The translations under genes were made by a program, and so were the position numbers. Positions 24,817 through 32,442 of a DNA stretch of 36,376 nt are shown one piece after another. Within the stretch, counting starts at the first letter, position 1; every line of letters starts with the position of its first letter. The notes below the pieces were generated by a model that was not told the origin of the DNA, searched no databases, and saw only the letters and a list, made by a program, of their open reading frames with translations. This DNA is from Phycisphaerae bacterium (GTDB taxonomy: Bacteria > Planctomycetota > Phycisphaerae > UBA1845): the NCBI GenBank assembly GCA_020056715.1, contig JAGVHG010000171.1:1-36376 (forward strand), written 5' to 3'.

Positions 24817-26757
24817 GTGTCCGTAGCGAGCACCGCACACGCCAAAGCGGTCGAGTTGGGTAAGCACGTCCTTCGCATGACGACGGCGGCGGGGTCGGGT
24901 CATCCGTCCAGCGCCCTCGCCCTGAGCCACATCATCGTGGAGTTGATGTATCGGCAGATGCGTTACGACCCGGCGGACCCGTGGAACCCCGGCAACGATC
25001 GGCTGGTGCTCTCCATCGGTCACAGCGTTCCTATCGTGTACGCGGCCTACGCGGACCTCGGCGGCGCGGTCGGCAGCGTCAACGGACAGCGGCGACTCCT
25101 CCGCGTGGACGACCTGTCGGGGTTACGGGAACTCAAGAGCGTACTGGACGGCCATCCCAACCCCGCGGAGGGGTTCCCCTTTTTCGATGCCGCGACAGGA
25201 TCGCTCGGTCAGGGTTTGTCCGTCGGGGCAGGGCTGGCGCTGGCCGCAAGGTTGGACGGGATCGCCAAGCGCATCTTCGTCATCGTCGGCGACGGCGAAT
25301 CGCGCGAGGGTCAAGTTTGGGAGGCCATGGACTTCATCGTGGACCACAAGCTGACCAACGTCTGCGCCATCTTTAGCTGCAATGGCGAAGGGCAGGCCGG
25401 AAAAGTGTCGAGTCAACAATCGGCGGACGCGATCGCGGCCAAGGCGGCGGCGTTCAACTGGGAAGTGATCCGAGTCGATGGACATGACCCGGTGGAGTTG
25501 TCGGCGGCGTTCGATCGCGCGAAGACAGCAACCCGCCCCACCGTAATCGTCGCTCGAACTGTGAAGGGTTGGGGCGTGGACTCGATGCGGACCAGCAACT
25601 TCCACGGCAAGCCGATGCCGGCCGCAGACCTCGACAAGGCATGTGCGGAGTTGGACGCGACCGGACGACGATTAGGCGCCTCGGCCAACGGGATTCAAAC
25701 TCCACCGCCGCCAACCCGCGTCCCGGCCAGAAGCGAGCAAAAGAAAATCGCAGTTGCTCCGTTCGAGGAAGCGTGCGAGCGCGCCGGTATGGGGTCAGCA
25801 CTCAAGTCCAAGAAGCTCGCCACACGGGCAGCATATGGTGTCGCATTGGTGGCGTTGGGCGATGCCGACCCGCGGATCGTCGCCCTCGACGGCGACGTGA
25901 GCAATTCCACTTATGCTGACCGCTTCGCCAAAAAACACCCTGACCGTTTTTTCGAGTGCAAAATCGCGGAGCAGAACATGGTTAGCGTCGCGGCCGGGCT
26001 GGCGGCAGCGGGGAAGATTCCCTTCGCCAGCAGCTTCGCGAAGTTCATCGCTCGCGCGGTGGACCAGATCGACATGGCCGCGATTTCACGAGCGAATATC
26101 AAGATTGTTGGCTCCCACGCCGGGGTCTCACTCGGTGCCGACGGCCCTTCGCAGATGGCTGTTTCCGACGTCGCCTACTTCCGAAGCCTAACCAGGGTCG
26201 ATAGGGGGTTGGGCGAGGTCGCGTGCCATGTTTTTCAACCTTGCGATGCAGTAAGCGCTTATCGTTGCACTAAACTGATGGCCAATATTCCCGGCCTATG
26301 CTACCTGCGGACGCACCGACCGGAGGCGAGTTTCGTATATCCCTTTACGGAACGGTTCGAAGTCGGCGGGTGCAAGCAATTGCGCCGCGGCGAGCACCTA
26401 ACGCTCGTCAGTTGCGGCTACATGTTGCACATCGTCCTCCAGACCGCCGATCGATTGGCGGACCAGGGAATCCGCTGCAACGTGTTCGACGCTTATACCT
26501 TCCCGCTCGAGGCGAAGCCGATTCTTGCGGCTGCGCGATCGGCGGGCGGCGCGATTCTGACCGTCGAGGACAACAACATCGGCGGGCTGCAAGCGGAACT
26601 CGCCGAAGCGGCTGCGGCTGTGGGCGGGGTTCGCGTGGAAGGATTGACTGCGAATCGAATACCCAAGTCGGCCAAGACGGCCGAGGAAGTATTTGAGTAC
26701 GTCGGAGTAGGCTCGAAACAGATCACCGAGCGGGCGACCGCCCTAGGAGCCTGTTGA
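24817..26757 (+). CDS. tkt: Transketolase, single-chain
   Basis: A 646-residue thiamine-diphosphate enzyme moving two-carbon units between sugar phosphates in the pentose phosphate pathway. The N-terminal half has GSGHPSSALALS (26-37), GSLGQGLSVGAGLAL and the ThDP motif GDGESREGQVWEA...N (158-189). The second half has DGDVSNSTYADRFAKKHPDRFFECKIAEQN with the catalytic Glu, and SHAGVSLGADGPSQMAVSD. The segment CNGEGQAGKVSSQQSAD resembles the animal-type enzyme (NRLGQSDP) more than the E. coli DDN-ISIDG form. GTG 24817 has CAGGAG six bases upstream. It is cotranscribed with the hydratase gene. Confidence 0.9.
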   Translation: MSVASTAHAKAVELGKHVLRMTTAAGSGHPSSALALSHIIVELMYRQMRYDPADPWNPGNDRLVLSIGHSVPIVYAAYADLGGAVGSVNGQRRLLRVDDLSGLRELKSVLDGHPNPAEGFPFFDAATGSLGQGLSVGAGLALAARLDGIAKRIFVIVGDGESREGQVWEAMDFIVDHKLTNVCAIFSCNGEGQAGKVSSQQSADAIAAKAAAFNWEVIRVDGHDPVELSAAFDRAKTATRPTVIVARTVKGWGVDSMRTSNFHGKPMPAADLDKACAELDATGRRLGASANGIQTPPPPTRVPARSEQKKIAVAPFEEACERAGMGSALKSKKLATRAAYGVALVALGDADPRIVALDGDVSNSTYADRFAKKHPDRFFECKIAEQNMVSVAAGLAAAGKIPFASSFAKFIARAVDQIDMAAISRANIKIVGSHAGVSLGADGPSQMAVSDVAYFRSLTRVDRGLGEVACHVFQPCDAVSAYRCTKLMANIPGLCYLRTHRPEASFVYPFTERFEVGGCKQLRRGEHLTLVSCGYMLHIVLQTADRLADQGIRCNVFDAYTFPLEAKPILAAARSAGGAILTVEDNNIGGLQAELAEAAAAVGGVRVEGLTANRIPKSAKTAEEVFEYVGVGSKQITERATALGAC

Positions 26758-26776
26758 AGAATGTCGTCCTTCCTAT

Positions 26777-26826
26777 GTGGCACCGGCTTCTAGCCGGTGA
26801 AAACACGGGCTGGAAGCCCGTGCCAC
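26777..26826. repeat. Paired-hairpin REP element between convergent genes
   Basis: Two adjacent hairpins, CACCGGCT/AGCCGGTG and CACGGGCT/AGCCCGTG, lie inside outer inverted ends GTGGCAC and GTGCCAC. They sit just after the transketolase stop and before the end of the convergent DUF456 gene, where they could also act as a bidirectional terminator. The layout resembles the elements at 30541 and 31139. Confidence 0.8.
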
Positions 26827-26879
26827 GCCCTACCCCGCTAAGGCGTTCTCCATTCTCGGGGGATAAGGCGGGCGCTTCC

Positions 26880-27407
26880 CTACGGGCGCGGCTCCGTCCC
26901 AATCACGGTGCTCAGCAAGAGTCCCGACATCACCAAGGCCACGATGATCTTCGCGACTGCGCCGAGCACGAACCCCATGGCCGCGAAAAACCCAACTTTG
27001 GTCCCGTGAGAAATGTCCTTGCGCACGGACATCTCGACCAACGTCGCTCCGGTAAAGCAGCCGACCAGGGCGCCGATCATCGTCCCAACGATCGGAATCG
27101 GCACAAGAAACGACAGAAAAATCATCCCCAGAATCCCGCCGAGCATTCCTCCCCAAGCCGCTTTGCGGGAAGCACCCGCGCGGCGGGCCGTCACCACGGA
27201 GGCAAGAATCTCGACGCCCTCGCCAAGCAGGGCGATGCCGGTCAGGATTCCAAGCAGCGTCAGGCCGGCGCGGGGCCACCCTTCGCCCCATGCGTACCCA
27301 GCGGCACTGGCAACAATCAGCCAAGTTCCGGGTAGGCGGATGGCCGTCATTGCCACCCCGACCAGGCAGGCCAGGATAAGCAGGCAAGTTAGCAAGATGT
27401 CATTCAT
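26880..27407 (-). CDS. DUF456 family membrane protein
   Basis: A 175-residue integral membrane protein with five to six hydrophobic helices. It shows LPGTWLIVASAAGYAW near the start, the Gly-rich AAWGGMLGGILGMIFLSFLVPIPIVGTMIGALVGCFTGATLVE and a C-terminal helix ending in GTEPRP, all typical of DUF456. Family function is unknown. ATG 27407 (MNDILLTCLL) is chosen because it begins right before the first helix; an in-frame ATG at 27434 is possible and no strong ribosome binding site is seen. Confidence 0.8.
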   Translation of the reverse strand: MNDILLTCLLILACLVGVAMTAIRLPGTWLIVASAAGYAWGEGWPRAGLTLLGILTGIALLGEGVEILASVVTARRAGASRKAAWGGMLGGILGMIFLSFLVPIPIVGTMIGALVGCFTGATLVEMSVRKDISHGTKVGFFAAMGFVLGAVAKIIVALVMSGLLLSTVIGTEPRP

Positions 27408-27512
27408 AACTATTGGTCTGTTCAGGTTCGCCATCCAGCGTAGTCCGATAGGATCATCCAAACCTCCCCCGCTAACAAGTAAGACCGTTCAGTAGAAAGC
27501 GGCGAGACACGC

Positions 27513-27542
27513 TCGACTTGGGGAAGACGCCGGGAATATAAT
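27513..27542 (+). promoter_or_regulatory. Candidate promoter for the small secreted protein gene
   Basis: TCGACT (4/6 match to -35) and a perfect TATAAT at 27537-27542 are separated by 18 bases, giving a leader of about 50 bases before the gene at 27600. Confidence 0.5.
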
Positions 27543-27599
27543 CTTCACTCAAAGCAAGCGTTGAGTTGAAACGCAAGTCGAAAATCGGAAGGAAAGAGT

Positions 27600-27902
27600 A
27601 TGATGCGCGGGTTGATCATTGTGTGTATTTGGATTGCCATATCCTCGGCGATGGCCGCGCCGCAGCGAGTCCTTGGTCAGGCGGTCCCGTCGCTTTACAG
27701 CGACGTGCCGCCGGAATTCGCGGATACACCGGCGGACCCGGTCATCTTGGAACCGATTCGCCCGCTCTTTCCGGACGGAGCCGGCAACTTCGCCCAGGCG
27801 CGAAATTGCGGATCGTCCGATGTGTTGACGATGTCGTCTTTTGCAGTGCTTCTTCTGATGCTTAACGTCGCGTCCAACGGACGAGCGAGGCGCGGAACAT
27901 GA
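27600..27902 (+). CDS. Small secreted protein with sorting-signal-like C-terminus
   Basis: A 100-residue protein with a signal peptide (GLIIVCIWIAISSAMA followed by APQ). A short Pro/Asp-rich middle follows (YSDVPPEFADTPADPVILEPIRPLF). The tail consists of CGSSD, the hydrophobic run SSFAVLLLMLNVAS and the basic end NGRARRGT. A tripartite tail of this kind resembles MYXO-CTERM and related sorting signals; this is an inference from pattern. GGAAGGAAAGAG directly before the ATG is a strong ribosome binding site. No family recognised. Confidence 0.65.
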   Translation: MMRGLIIVCIWIAISSAMAAPQRVLGQAVPSLYSDVPPEFADTPADPVILEPIRPLFPDGAGNFAQARNCGSSDVLTMSSFAVLLLMLNVASNGRARRGT

Positions 27903-27926
27903 GCGAGGATCGCGCTACGGGCAAAG

Positions 27927-28036
27927 TCATGGTCGCCGACGCACTGAAATCGCCGCTTGGGCCGCATTGAGCGTCTCCGCAGCCACCGTGTGCGCGGGGT
28001 CGATGCGGAGGGCGTCCCGAGCGTGTTTTTGCGCCG
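27927..28036 (-). pseudogene. Duplicated 3' fragment of the TPR gene
   Basis: On the minus strand this stretch encodes ARDALRIDPAHTVAAETLN... and a stop, matching AREALRIDPAHAAAAETLN... at the end of the intact TPR gene. Positions 27949-28024 align without gaps to 28930-29005 with about four mismatches in 76 bases. It is cut on its 5' side by the REP array of the RAYT element. Confidence 0.75.
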
Positions 28037-28041
28037 GGGTG

Positions 28042-28243
28042 CCACTGACGAAGTGTGCCACTGCTCTTGAGCAGTGGGTTTGTCCCGGAAGGAAGACCAC
28101 TGTTGTTCCAACAGTGGCACTCGTCCACTGACGAAGTGTGCCACTGCTTTTGAGCAATGGGTTTGTCCCGGGGGGAAGACCACTGTTGTTCCAACAGTGG
28201 CACTCGTCCACTGACGAAGTGTGCCACTGCTCTTGAGCAGTGG
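28042..28243 (+). repeat. 83-bp tandem array of REP hairpins upstream of the RAYT gene
   Basis: An 83-bp unit starting CCACTGACGAAGTGTG occurs at 28042, 28125 and (partial) 28208. Each full unit holds two hairpins: CCACTGCTC/GAGCAGTGG around TT (28058, 28141, 28224) and CCACTGTTG/CAACAGTGG around TTC (28097, 28180), joined by a GTTTGTCCCGG spacer. The second unit has two arm changes in its first hairpin. The third copy runs directly into the transposase gene. Confidence 0.9.
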
Positions 28244-28256
28244 TATTCTGTACGGC

Positions 28257-28814
28257 GTGAAGACCCGGCCCCGAAAAACCCGTGTAGCGTGGGATGAACC
28301 CGGGCACGCCCATTTCGTGACCTTCTCGTGCTTTCAGCGCCTGCCGTTGCTCACCCGTGATCGCACGCGGCGTTGGGTGATCGCAGCACTCGAGGAAACA
28401 CGCCGGAAACTCGACGTGTCCCTCTGGGCGTACGTGATCATGCCAGAGCACGTACACGTCTTGCTGTATCCAAGGCAGGGAAATTATGAGATGCGCACGA
28501 TCCTTGTGGCCCTGAAGCGTCCCGTCGCCGACGCGGCCAAGCGGCATCTCGAACAAACCGGCAACACAGCGTGGCTGAAGCGACTGCGGGTGCAGTATCC
28601 GTCACGAGAGGTCTTTCGATTCTGGCAACCGGGCGGCGGATTTGACCGCAACATCTTTCGAGAGAAAAACGTTCCGAGCGTCATCGAGTACATTCACGAC
28701 AACCCGGTTCGACGCGGTTTGGTGAAACATCCGACCGATTGGGAATGGTCCAGCGCCAGATTCTGGGACGGATGTTCGAACGTCCCCATCCGAATGGACG
28801 AACCCTTCGTGTGA
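28257..28814 (+). CDS. REP-associated tyrosine transposase (RAYT, IS200/IS605-like Y1 family)
   Basis: A 185-residue single-strand DNA transposase. It has HAHFVTFSC near the start, the HUH metal-binding motif in MPEHVHVLLYP (His65, His67), the catalytic Tyr145 in VIEYIHDNPVRRGLV, and the family's WEWSSARFW. Such enzymes bind and cleave REP hairpins and are thought to spread them. GTG 28257 is taken as start because the frame upstream runs through the REP array; no ATG is available. All motifs are intact, so the protein may be active. REP hairpins flank the gene on both sides. Confidence 0.88.
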   Translation: MKTRPRKTRVAWDEPGHAHFVTFSCFQRLPLLTRDRTRRWVIAALEETRRKLDVSLWAYVIMPEHVHVLLYPRQGNYEMRTILVALKRPVADAAKRHLEQTGNTAWLKRLRVQYPSREVFRFWQPGGGFDRNIFREKNVPSVIEYIHDNPVRRGLVKHPTDWEWSSARFWDGCSNVPIRMDEPFV

Positions 28815-28816
28815 AA

Positions 28817-28899
28817 CCACTGCTCAAGAGCAGTGACACACTATTCCTTCCCAATGGGCGAACCCCCTCGTGCGAAAACCCACTGCTCAAGAGCAGTGG
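28817..28899 (-). repeat. Inverted REP hairpins downstream of the RAYT gene
   Basis: Two hairpins with arms CCACTGCTC and GAGCAGTG(G/A) and loop AA lie at 28817-28836 and 28880-28899. The AA loop shows they are in the opposite orientation to the TT-loop copies upstream. They are embedded in a direct repeat of about 63 bp whose start duplicates the CGAACCC...TCGTG end of the transposase gene. Confidence 0.85.
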
Positions 28900-28907
28900 C
28901 ACACGAT

Positions 28908-30953
28908 TCAATGTCGCCCGTGTAATGATATCGCCGCTTGGGCCGCATTGAGCGTCTCCGCAGCCGCCGCGTGCGCGGGGTCGATGCGCAGGGCTTCCCG
29001 AGCGTATCTTGCCGCCTTCTCGTATTCACCGCGATCAAAGTAAGCGGCGGCCAGATTCGCATGGGCGTTCGCATAATCGGGTTGGATATGGATGGCTTCC
29101 TTGAACGCAGCGACGGCCTCACCCACCCGGCCCAGTCGGACGAGCACGTCCCCAAGACCTTTGTGAGCGTTCGCCAAACCGGGCCTGATGCGAATCGCTT
29201 CGCGGTATTCCGTCATGGCCTCGTCGAGTTGCCACTGAGCCGCTAAGGCGTTGCCGAGGTTACAGTGAGCGTCTGCGAACCGCGGTTGAATTCGCAAACT
29301 CTCGCGGAAGCTGCGGATCGATTCCTCGATCTTTCCCAGCCGGTTCAAAGCATTGCCCAGGTTGTAATGGGCCTTGGCGAGGTTGGGATCAAGGCGAAGC
29401 GACTCGCGGTACGCGGTCACCGCTTCATCGAGTGCGCCCTTCCGCGCCAAACCCATTCCCAGAGCGCATTGACCATCGGCGAAGTCGGCTCGAATCGCGA
29501 CGGCCTCTCGATACGCGGCGATCGCTTCGTCAACCCGGTTTCGTGCCAACAGGGCGTTCCCGACGGCGACGCGGGCCCGGGCATTGTGTGGCCGCTTCGC
29601 CGCAACGTCCGCCCAGATCGCCAGATCGCTGCGATAGTCCTTGTTGCGCTGATAGGTCCCGTGTGTCAGGAGCATCGCGACCACGACTGTCGCTACTCCC
29701 CCGGTCCATTTCATAACGTTCCGACCCGTCGATAGGCGACCGAATAATGCGTCCAACCGTGTCTTGCCGCCAAACAGGACGACCGCGAGCACGGCGGCCA
29801 ATGGCAGGTACATGCGATGCTCGAACGCCAAGTCTTTGATGGGGATGAAACTTGAAGTCGGCGCCAGAATTACGAAGAACCATGCCCCCACAAACCCTAG
29901 CCACGATCGCCGAACCAAACCCCAAGCCGTCGCCCCGAGCAGTAGAAGCACGACCAGCGCGGGTGGGACGATAACAATTGCGGTCGATGCAACGGGCCAG
30001 TCGTAGTCCAAGCAAAGCCCGTCGGGCCAAAAGCACAGCTGCAGATAGTTCAGGATCACGCCCGGTTGCGTAGCCGCATATTTCAGTGGAGTGATGCCGT
30101 GATATCCGAATCCAACATGGGAACGATGGGCCTCTGGATCGAGAATATCCCCCGTAACACCGCATATCCACAACACGCCCCATGTCGCCGCTAATCCCGC
30201 GTACAACACCCAACGTCGTCCCGATGCCCCTTTTCGCAGAAACACATGGTCATAGACGAACATCATGACCGGCACCGTGACCATGACCGCCTTGGAGGCC
30301 ATCCCCAATGCACACGCAATGATCGCCGCTGTATACCAGCCGAGGCGTCGTGAGGAGTGCAAACCGCGGATCGCACAATAGAGGGTCAGTAGATAGAACA
30401 ACCCCATCAACGACTCGCCGCGTTGGATGACGTAGGTAACGCTCTGGGTCTGGAGAGGATGCACCGCCCAAAGCAATGCGACCGCAAAGGCAAAAACCGC
30501 TGCGCCATTCACATCGTACGGATCGACACGCCCGATCAGAGCACCGGGCGCAAGCCAGGTGACAATGGGGGTGTCCGTGGGCTTGCGCCCACGGCTCTGA
30601 CAACTTGTGATCGTTCTCCGCACAAGTCCGAAGAGCGTCAGCGCCGCCAGGATGTGAACCACAAGATTGAACGCGTGGTAACCCCAAAGGTTCAGGCCGC
30701 CGAACGCGTAGTTGACCGCGAGGGAAAACTCGACGACCGGGCGTTCGACCGAGAGCAGGTCCCAGGGCGGCCACAATTGGCGGATGCGCTCATTCTCGAC
30801 GATGTGGTAGATGTCATCGAAAAGAAACACGCCAGGGAAGCTGTTGGAATAAGCAGCCACGACAAAGGCGACCAAAAGAAGGGAAGGCAGCACCCGCCGC
30901 ACTAGTCGTTCGCCGCCGTTGCCCTTGACAGTGGTAGGGGGTGGGTTGCTCAT
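28908..30953 (-). CDS. TMTC-like membrane protein with C-terminal TPR repeats
   Basis: A 681-residue protein. The N-terminal 420 or so residues hold about ten hydrophobic helices with FLFDDIYHIVENERIRQLWPPW and RPVVEFSLAVNYAFGG, the acidic first-loop pattern of GT-C enzymes such as TMTC O-mannosyltransferases, then VHPLQTQSVTYVIQRGESLMGLFYLL. The C-terminal 240 residues are six to seven TPRs (NALLARNRVDEAIAAYREAV and similar). A hydrophilic insert between early helices (SRGRKPTDTPIV) is encoded by a REP element. ATG 30953 (MSNPPPTTV) is the likely start, weakly supported. A role in protein glycosylation is inferred from the family. Confidence 0.82.
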   Translation of the reverse strand: MSNPPPTTVKGNGGERLVRRVLPSLLLVAFVVAAYSNSFPGVFLFDDIYHIVENERIRQLWPPWDLLSVERPVVEFSLAVNYAFGGLNLWGYHAFNLVVHILAALTLFGLVRRTITSCQSRGRKPTDTPIVTWLAPGALIGRVDPYDVNGAAVFAFAVALLWAVHPLQTQSVTYVIQRGESLMGLFYLLTLYCAIRGLHSSRRLGWYTAAIIACALGMASKAVMVTVPVMMFVYDHVFLRKGASGRRWVLYAGLAATWGVLWICGVTGDILDPEAHRSHVGFGYHGITPLKYAATQPGVILNYLQLCFWPDGLCLDYDWPVASTAIVIVPPALVVLLLLGATAWGLVRRSWLGFVGAWFFVILAPTSSFIPIKDLAFEHRMYLPLAAVLAVVLFGGKTRLDALFGRLSTGRNVMKWTGGVATVVVAMLLTHGTYQRNKDYRSDLAIWADVAAKRPHNARARVAVGNALLARNRVDEAIAAYREAVAIRADFADGQCALGMGLARKGALDEAVTAYRESLRLDPNLAKAHYNLGNALNRLGKIEESIRSFRESLRIQPRFADAHCNLGNALAAQWQLDEAMTEYREAIRIRPGLANAHKGLGDVLVRLGRVGEAVAAFKEAIHIQPDYANAHANLAAAYFDRGEYEKAARYAREALRIDPAHAAAAETLNAAQAAISLHGRH
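30541..30599. repeat. Paired-hairpin element inside the TMTC-like gene
   Basis: The first hairpin (GCACCGGGCG..AAGCCAGGTGAC) is imperfect. The second has arms CCGTGGGC and GCCCACGG with loop TTGC, followed by CTCTG. The 59 bases are coding on the minus strand and match the 57-bp intergenic copy at 31139 in order and flanks. Confidence 0.8.
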
Positions 30954-31138
30954 AAGCGAAAAAATAAGGGCACCAACGCCAATCGTCGATGCCCTCGGTT
31001 TGTTTGCCGGGCATGTGCAAGCGGGGTCTGTATACCTGAACATCTCGATAAAGAGAGGGGCGGAGCGATGCGCACTACACAAGAACCGAGGATTGCGCTA
31101 TGGCGTTTTCGTTGTGAGTAACCGGGCGATCGATCCGA

Positions 31139-31195
31139 GCACCAGGCGTAAGCCTGGTGACAAGACGTGTCCACGGGCTGGCGCCCGCGGCTCTG
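31139..31195. repeat. Paired-hairpin element, intergenic copy
   Basis: The first hairpin has arms ACCAGGC and GCCTGGT with loop GTAA. After a short spacer and GTGTC, the second has arms built on C-ACGGGC and GCCCGCG, followed by GCTCTG. It lies between the starts of the TMTC-like gene and the end of the HD-GYP gene. Confidence 0.8.
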
Positions 31196-31242
31196 TTCAC
31201 CTCGCCGCACGAAACAAAATGCCATGAGAAATAAAGAACACT

Positions 31243-32031
31243 CTAGTCCGTCAAAGTCGGCTGTGAGTGGGGAACAAGCGACGGCTGCTCGTCGAGGATG
31301 GCGAGGGTGGCCTGGACGATGGCGGGGTCGAACTGTCGGCCTGAACAGGCGATCAGCTCCGCCCGGACCTGATCGACGTTATAGGCCGGCTTGTAGGTTC
31401 TTTGCGACAACATCGTGTCCAACGCGTCGGCGACGGCCAATATCCGAGCGCCCAGGGGAATCTTTTCGCCTACCAACCCGGCGGGGTAGCCACGTCCGTC
31501 GTAACGTTCGTGATGGTGCAGGATCAACGGAAGCTGGTCGGCAAGGACGCTGAGATGTCCGAGAATCTCAATGGCGATTTCCGGGTGCCGCTTAACAGTG
31601 TTGAACTCTTCGGCGGTGAGCGGTCCGGGTTTGGTGAGGATGGCGTCGGGAACGCCGATCTTGCCCACGTCGTGCAATAAGGCGGCATTGTGCAGCGACT
31701 CCACCGCCGCCGCCGACAACCCCATCCGCCGAGCGATCGCCACCGCGTAGGCGGCCACGCTCACGGAATGAACGCGGGTGTAGGGATCACGGGCGTCGAC
31801 GGCGGCCACCATGGCCCGCGTCGATTCCACGTCCGTTGCCCGTTCGCCCCAACGCTCATGGGCGTTGGTGCTGACGGCCCGTTCGCCCCAACGTCCGTCC
31901 GCAGGCGGCGGATTGGTGCTGACGGCACGCAGCCGCTCGCGGGTGCGGTCGACAGTGCTCGAACGTTCGCCCAAACGCCCAAAGGCGTTTGGACTGCCGG
32001 AGCGGTCGATGTTGAACGGATCATGCGGCAT
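31243..32031 (-). CDS. HD-GYP domain c-di-GMP phosphodiesterase
   Basis: A 262-residue soluble protein. Residues about 68-255 form a complete HD-GYP domain: AALLHDVGKIGVPDAIL (HD at 120-121), KRHPEIAIEIL, and the signature HHHERYDGRGYPAGL (172-186), then DALDTMLSQRTYK. Such enzymes hydrolyse cyclic di-GMP. The first 67 residues contain three repeats of the type SxNA..R.GER translated from REP hairpins, and no receiver or sensor domain. GAGAGGTG 11 bases before ATG 32031 supports the full-length start, so the repeat-encoded part is probably made. Confidence 0.88.
   Translation of the reverse strand: MPHDPFNIDRSGSPNAFGRLGERSSTVDRTRERLRAVSTNPPPADGRWGERAVSTNAHERWGERATDVESTRAMVAAVDARDPYTRVHSVSVAAYAVAIARRMGLSAAAVESLHNAALLHDVGKIGVPDAILTKPGPLTAEEFNTVKRHPEIAIEILGHLSVLADQLPLILHHHERYDGRGYPAGLVGEKIPLGARILAVADALDTMLSQRTYKPAYNVDQVRAELIACSGRQFDPAIVQATLAILDEQPSLVPHSQPTLTD
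31846..31994 (+). repeat. Three TCAnGG-type hairpins inside the HD-GYP coding region
   Basis: Copies at 31846-31871 (arms GCCCCAACGC and GCGTTGGTGC, loop TCATGG), 31885-31919 (longer, diverged middle) and 31969-31994 (arms GCCCAAACGC and GCGTTTGGAC, loop CCAAAG). Each is preceded by TTC and followed by TGAC or TGCC. All are in frame with the minus-strand gene. Confidence 0.85.
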
Positions 32032-32442
32032 CGTTGATTACACCTCTCGGGTGAACACGGCCCTTAGCGCTATCGTCGCCGGTAGCAGCGGACTTAACGT
32101 CCCTCCCGCTCCCCGTTTATCCGGGGAAAACCGGCAAACGATCATTACAACGGCAGCGATAATGGTTCGCCGGCGGGTGTCGTGAGACAACGAACATCGG
32201 ACCTTGCGGCGTTATCTTCCGGTAACCCAATCGCAACGGCGAGTGCCAACATCATGTCACTTAGGAATATGGGGTGATCCGATAAGCGGCTGGTTTCAGG
32301 GATGCACAACGTCCGATGCCTTCCCGCGAGGTCCGAATGGTGTTACACTCCGCACATGCAGCCACAGACGCTACGTTTTTGGGTTTGTTATCCTCGCCCA
32401 AAGACTCAAGGGTTTTTGGGCTGACCCGGCGAGAAAACGGTT
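32032..32442. other. Intergenic region between divergent genes
   Basis: This 411-bp gap separates the divergent HD-GYP and SnoaL-like lipoprotein genes. Apart from the HD-GYP ribosome binding site at its left end and one hairpin of the TCAnGG family at 32396, I see no gene or RNA. Promoters for both genes must lie here. Confidence 0.5.
32396..32421 (+). repeat. 26-bp hairpin, TCAnGG-loop family, 5' of the lipoprotein gene
   Basis: Arms GCCCAAAGAC and GTTTTTGGGC (all paired, one G-T) with loop TCAAGG, followed by TGAC. It ends 21 bases before the start codon of the SnoaL-like lipoprotein gene. Confidence 0.8.

Noticed and set aside
28042-28243. CRISPR-like array
   Set aside because: The repeated unit is 83 bp with internal palindromes, no constant repeat with varying spacers and no cas genes; it is a REP array of a RAYT element.
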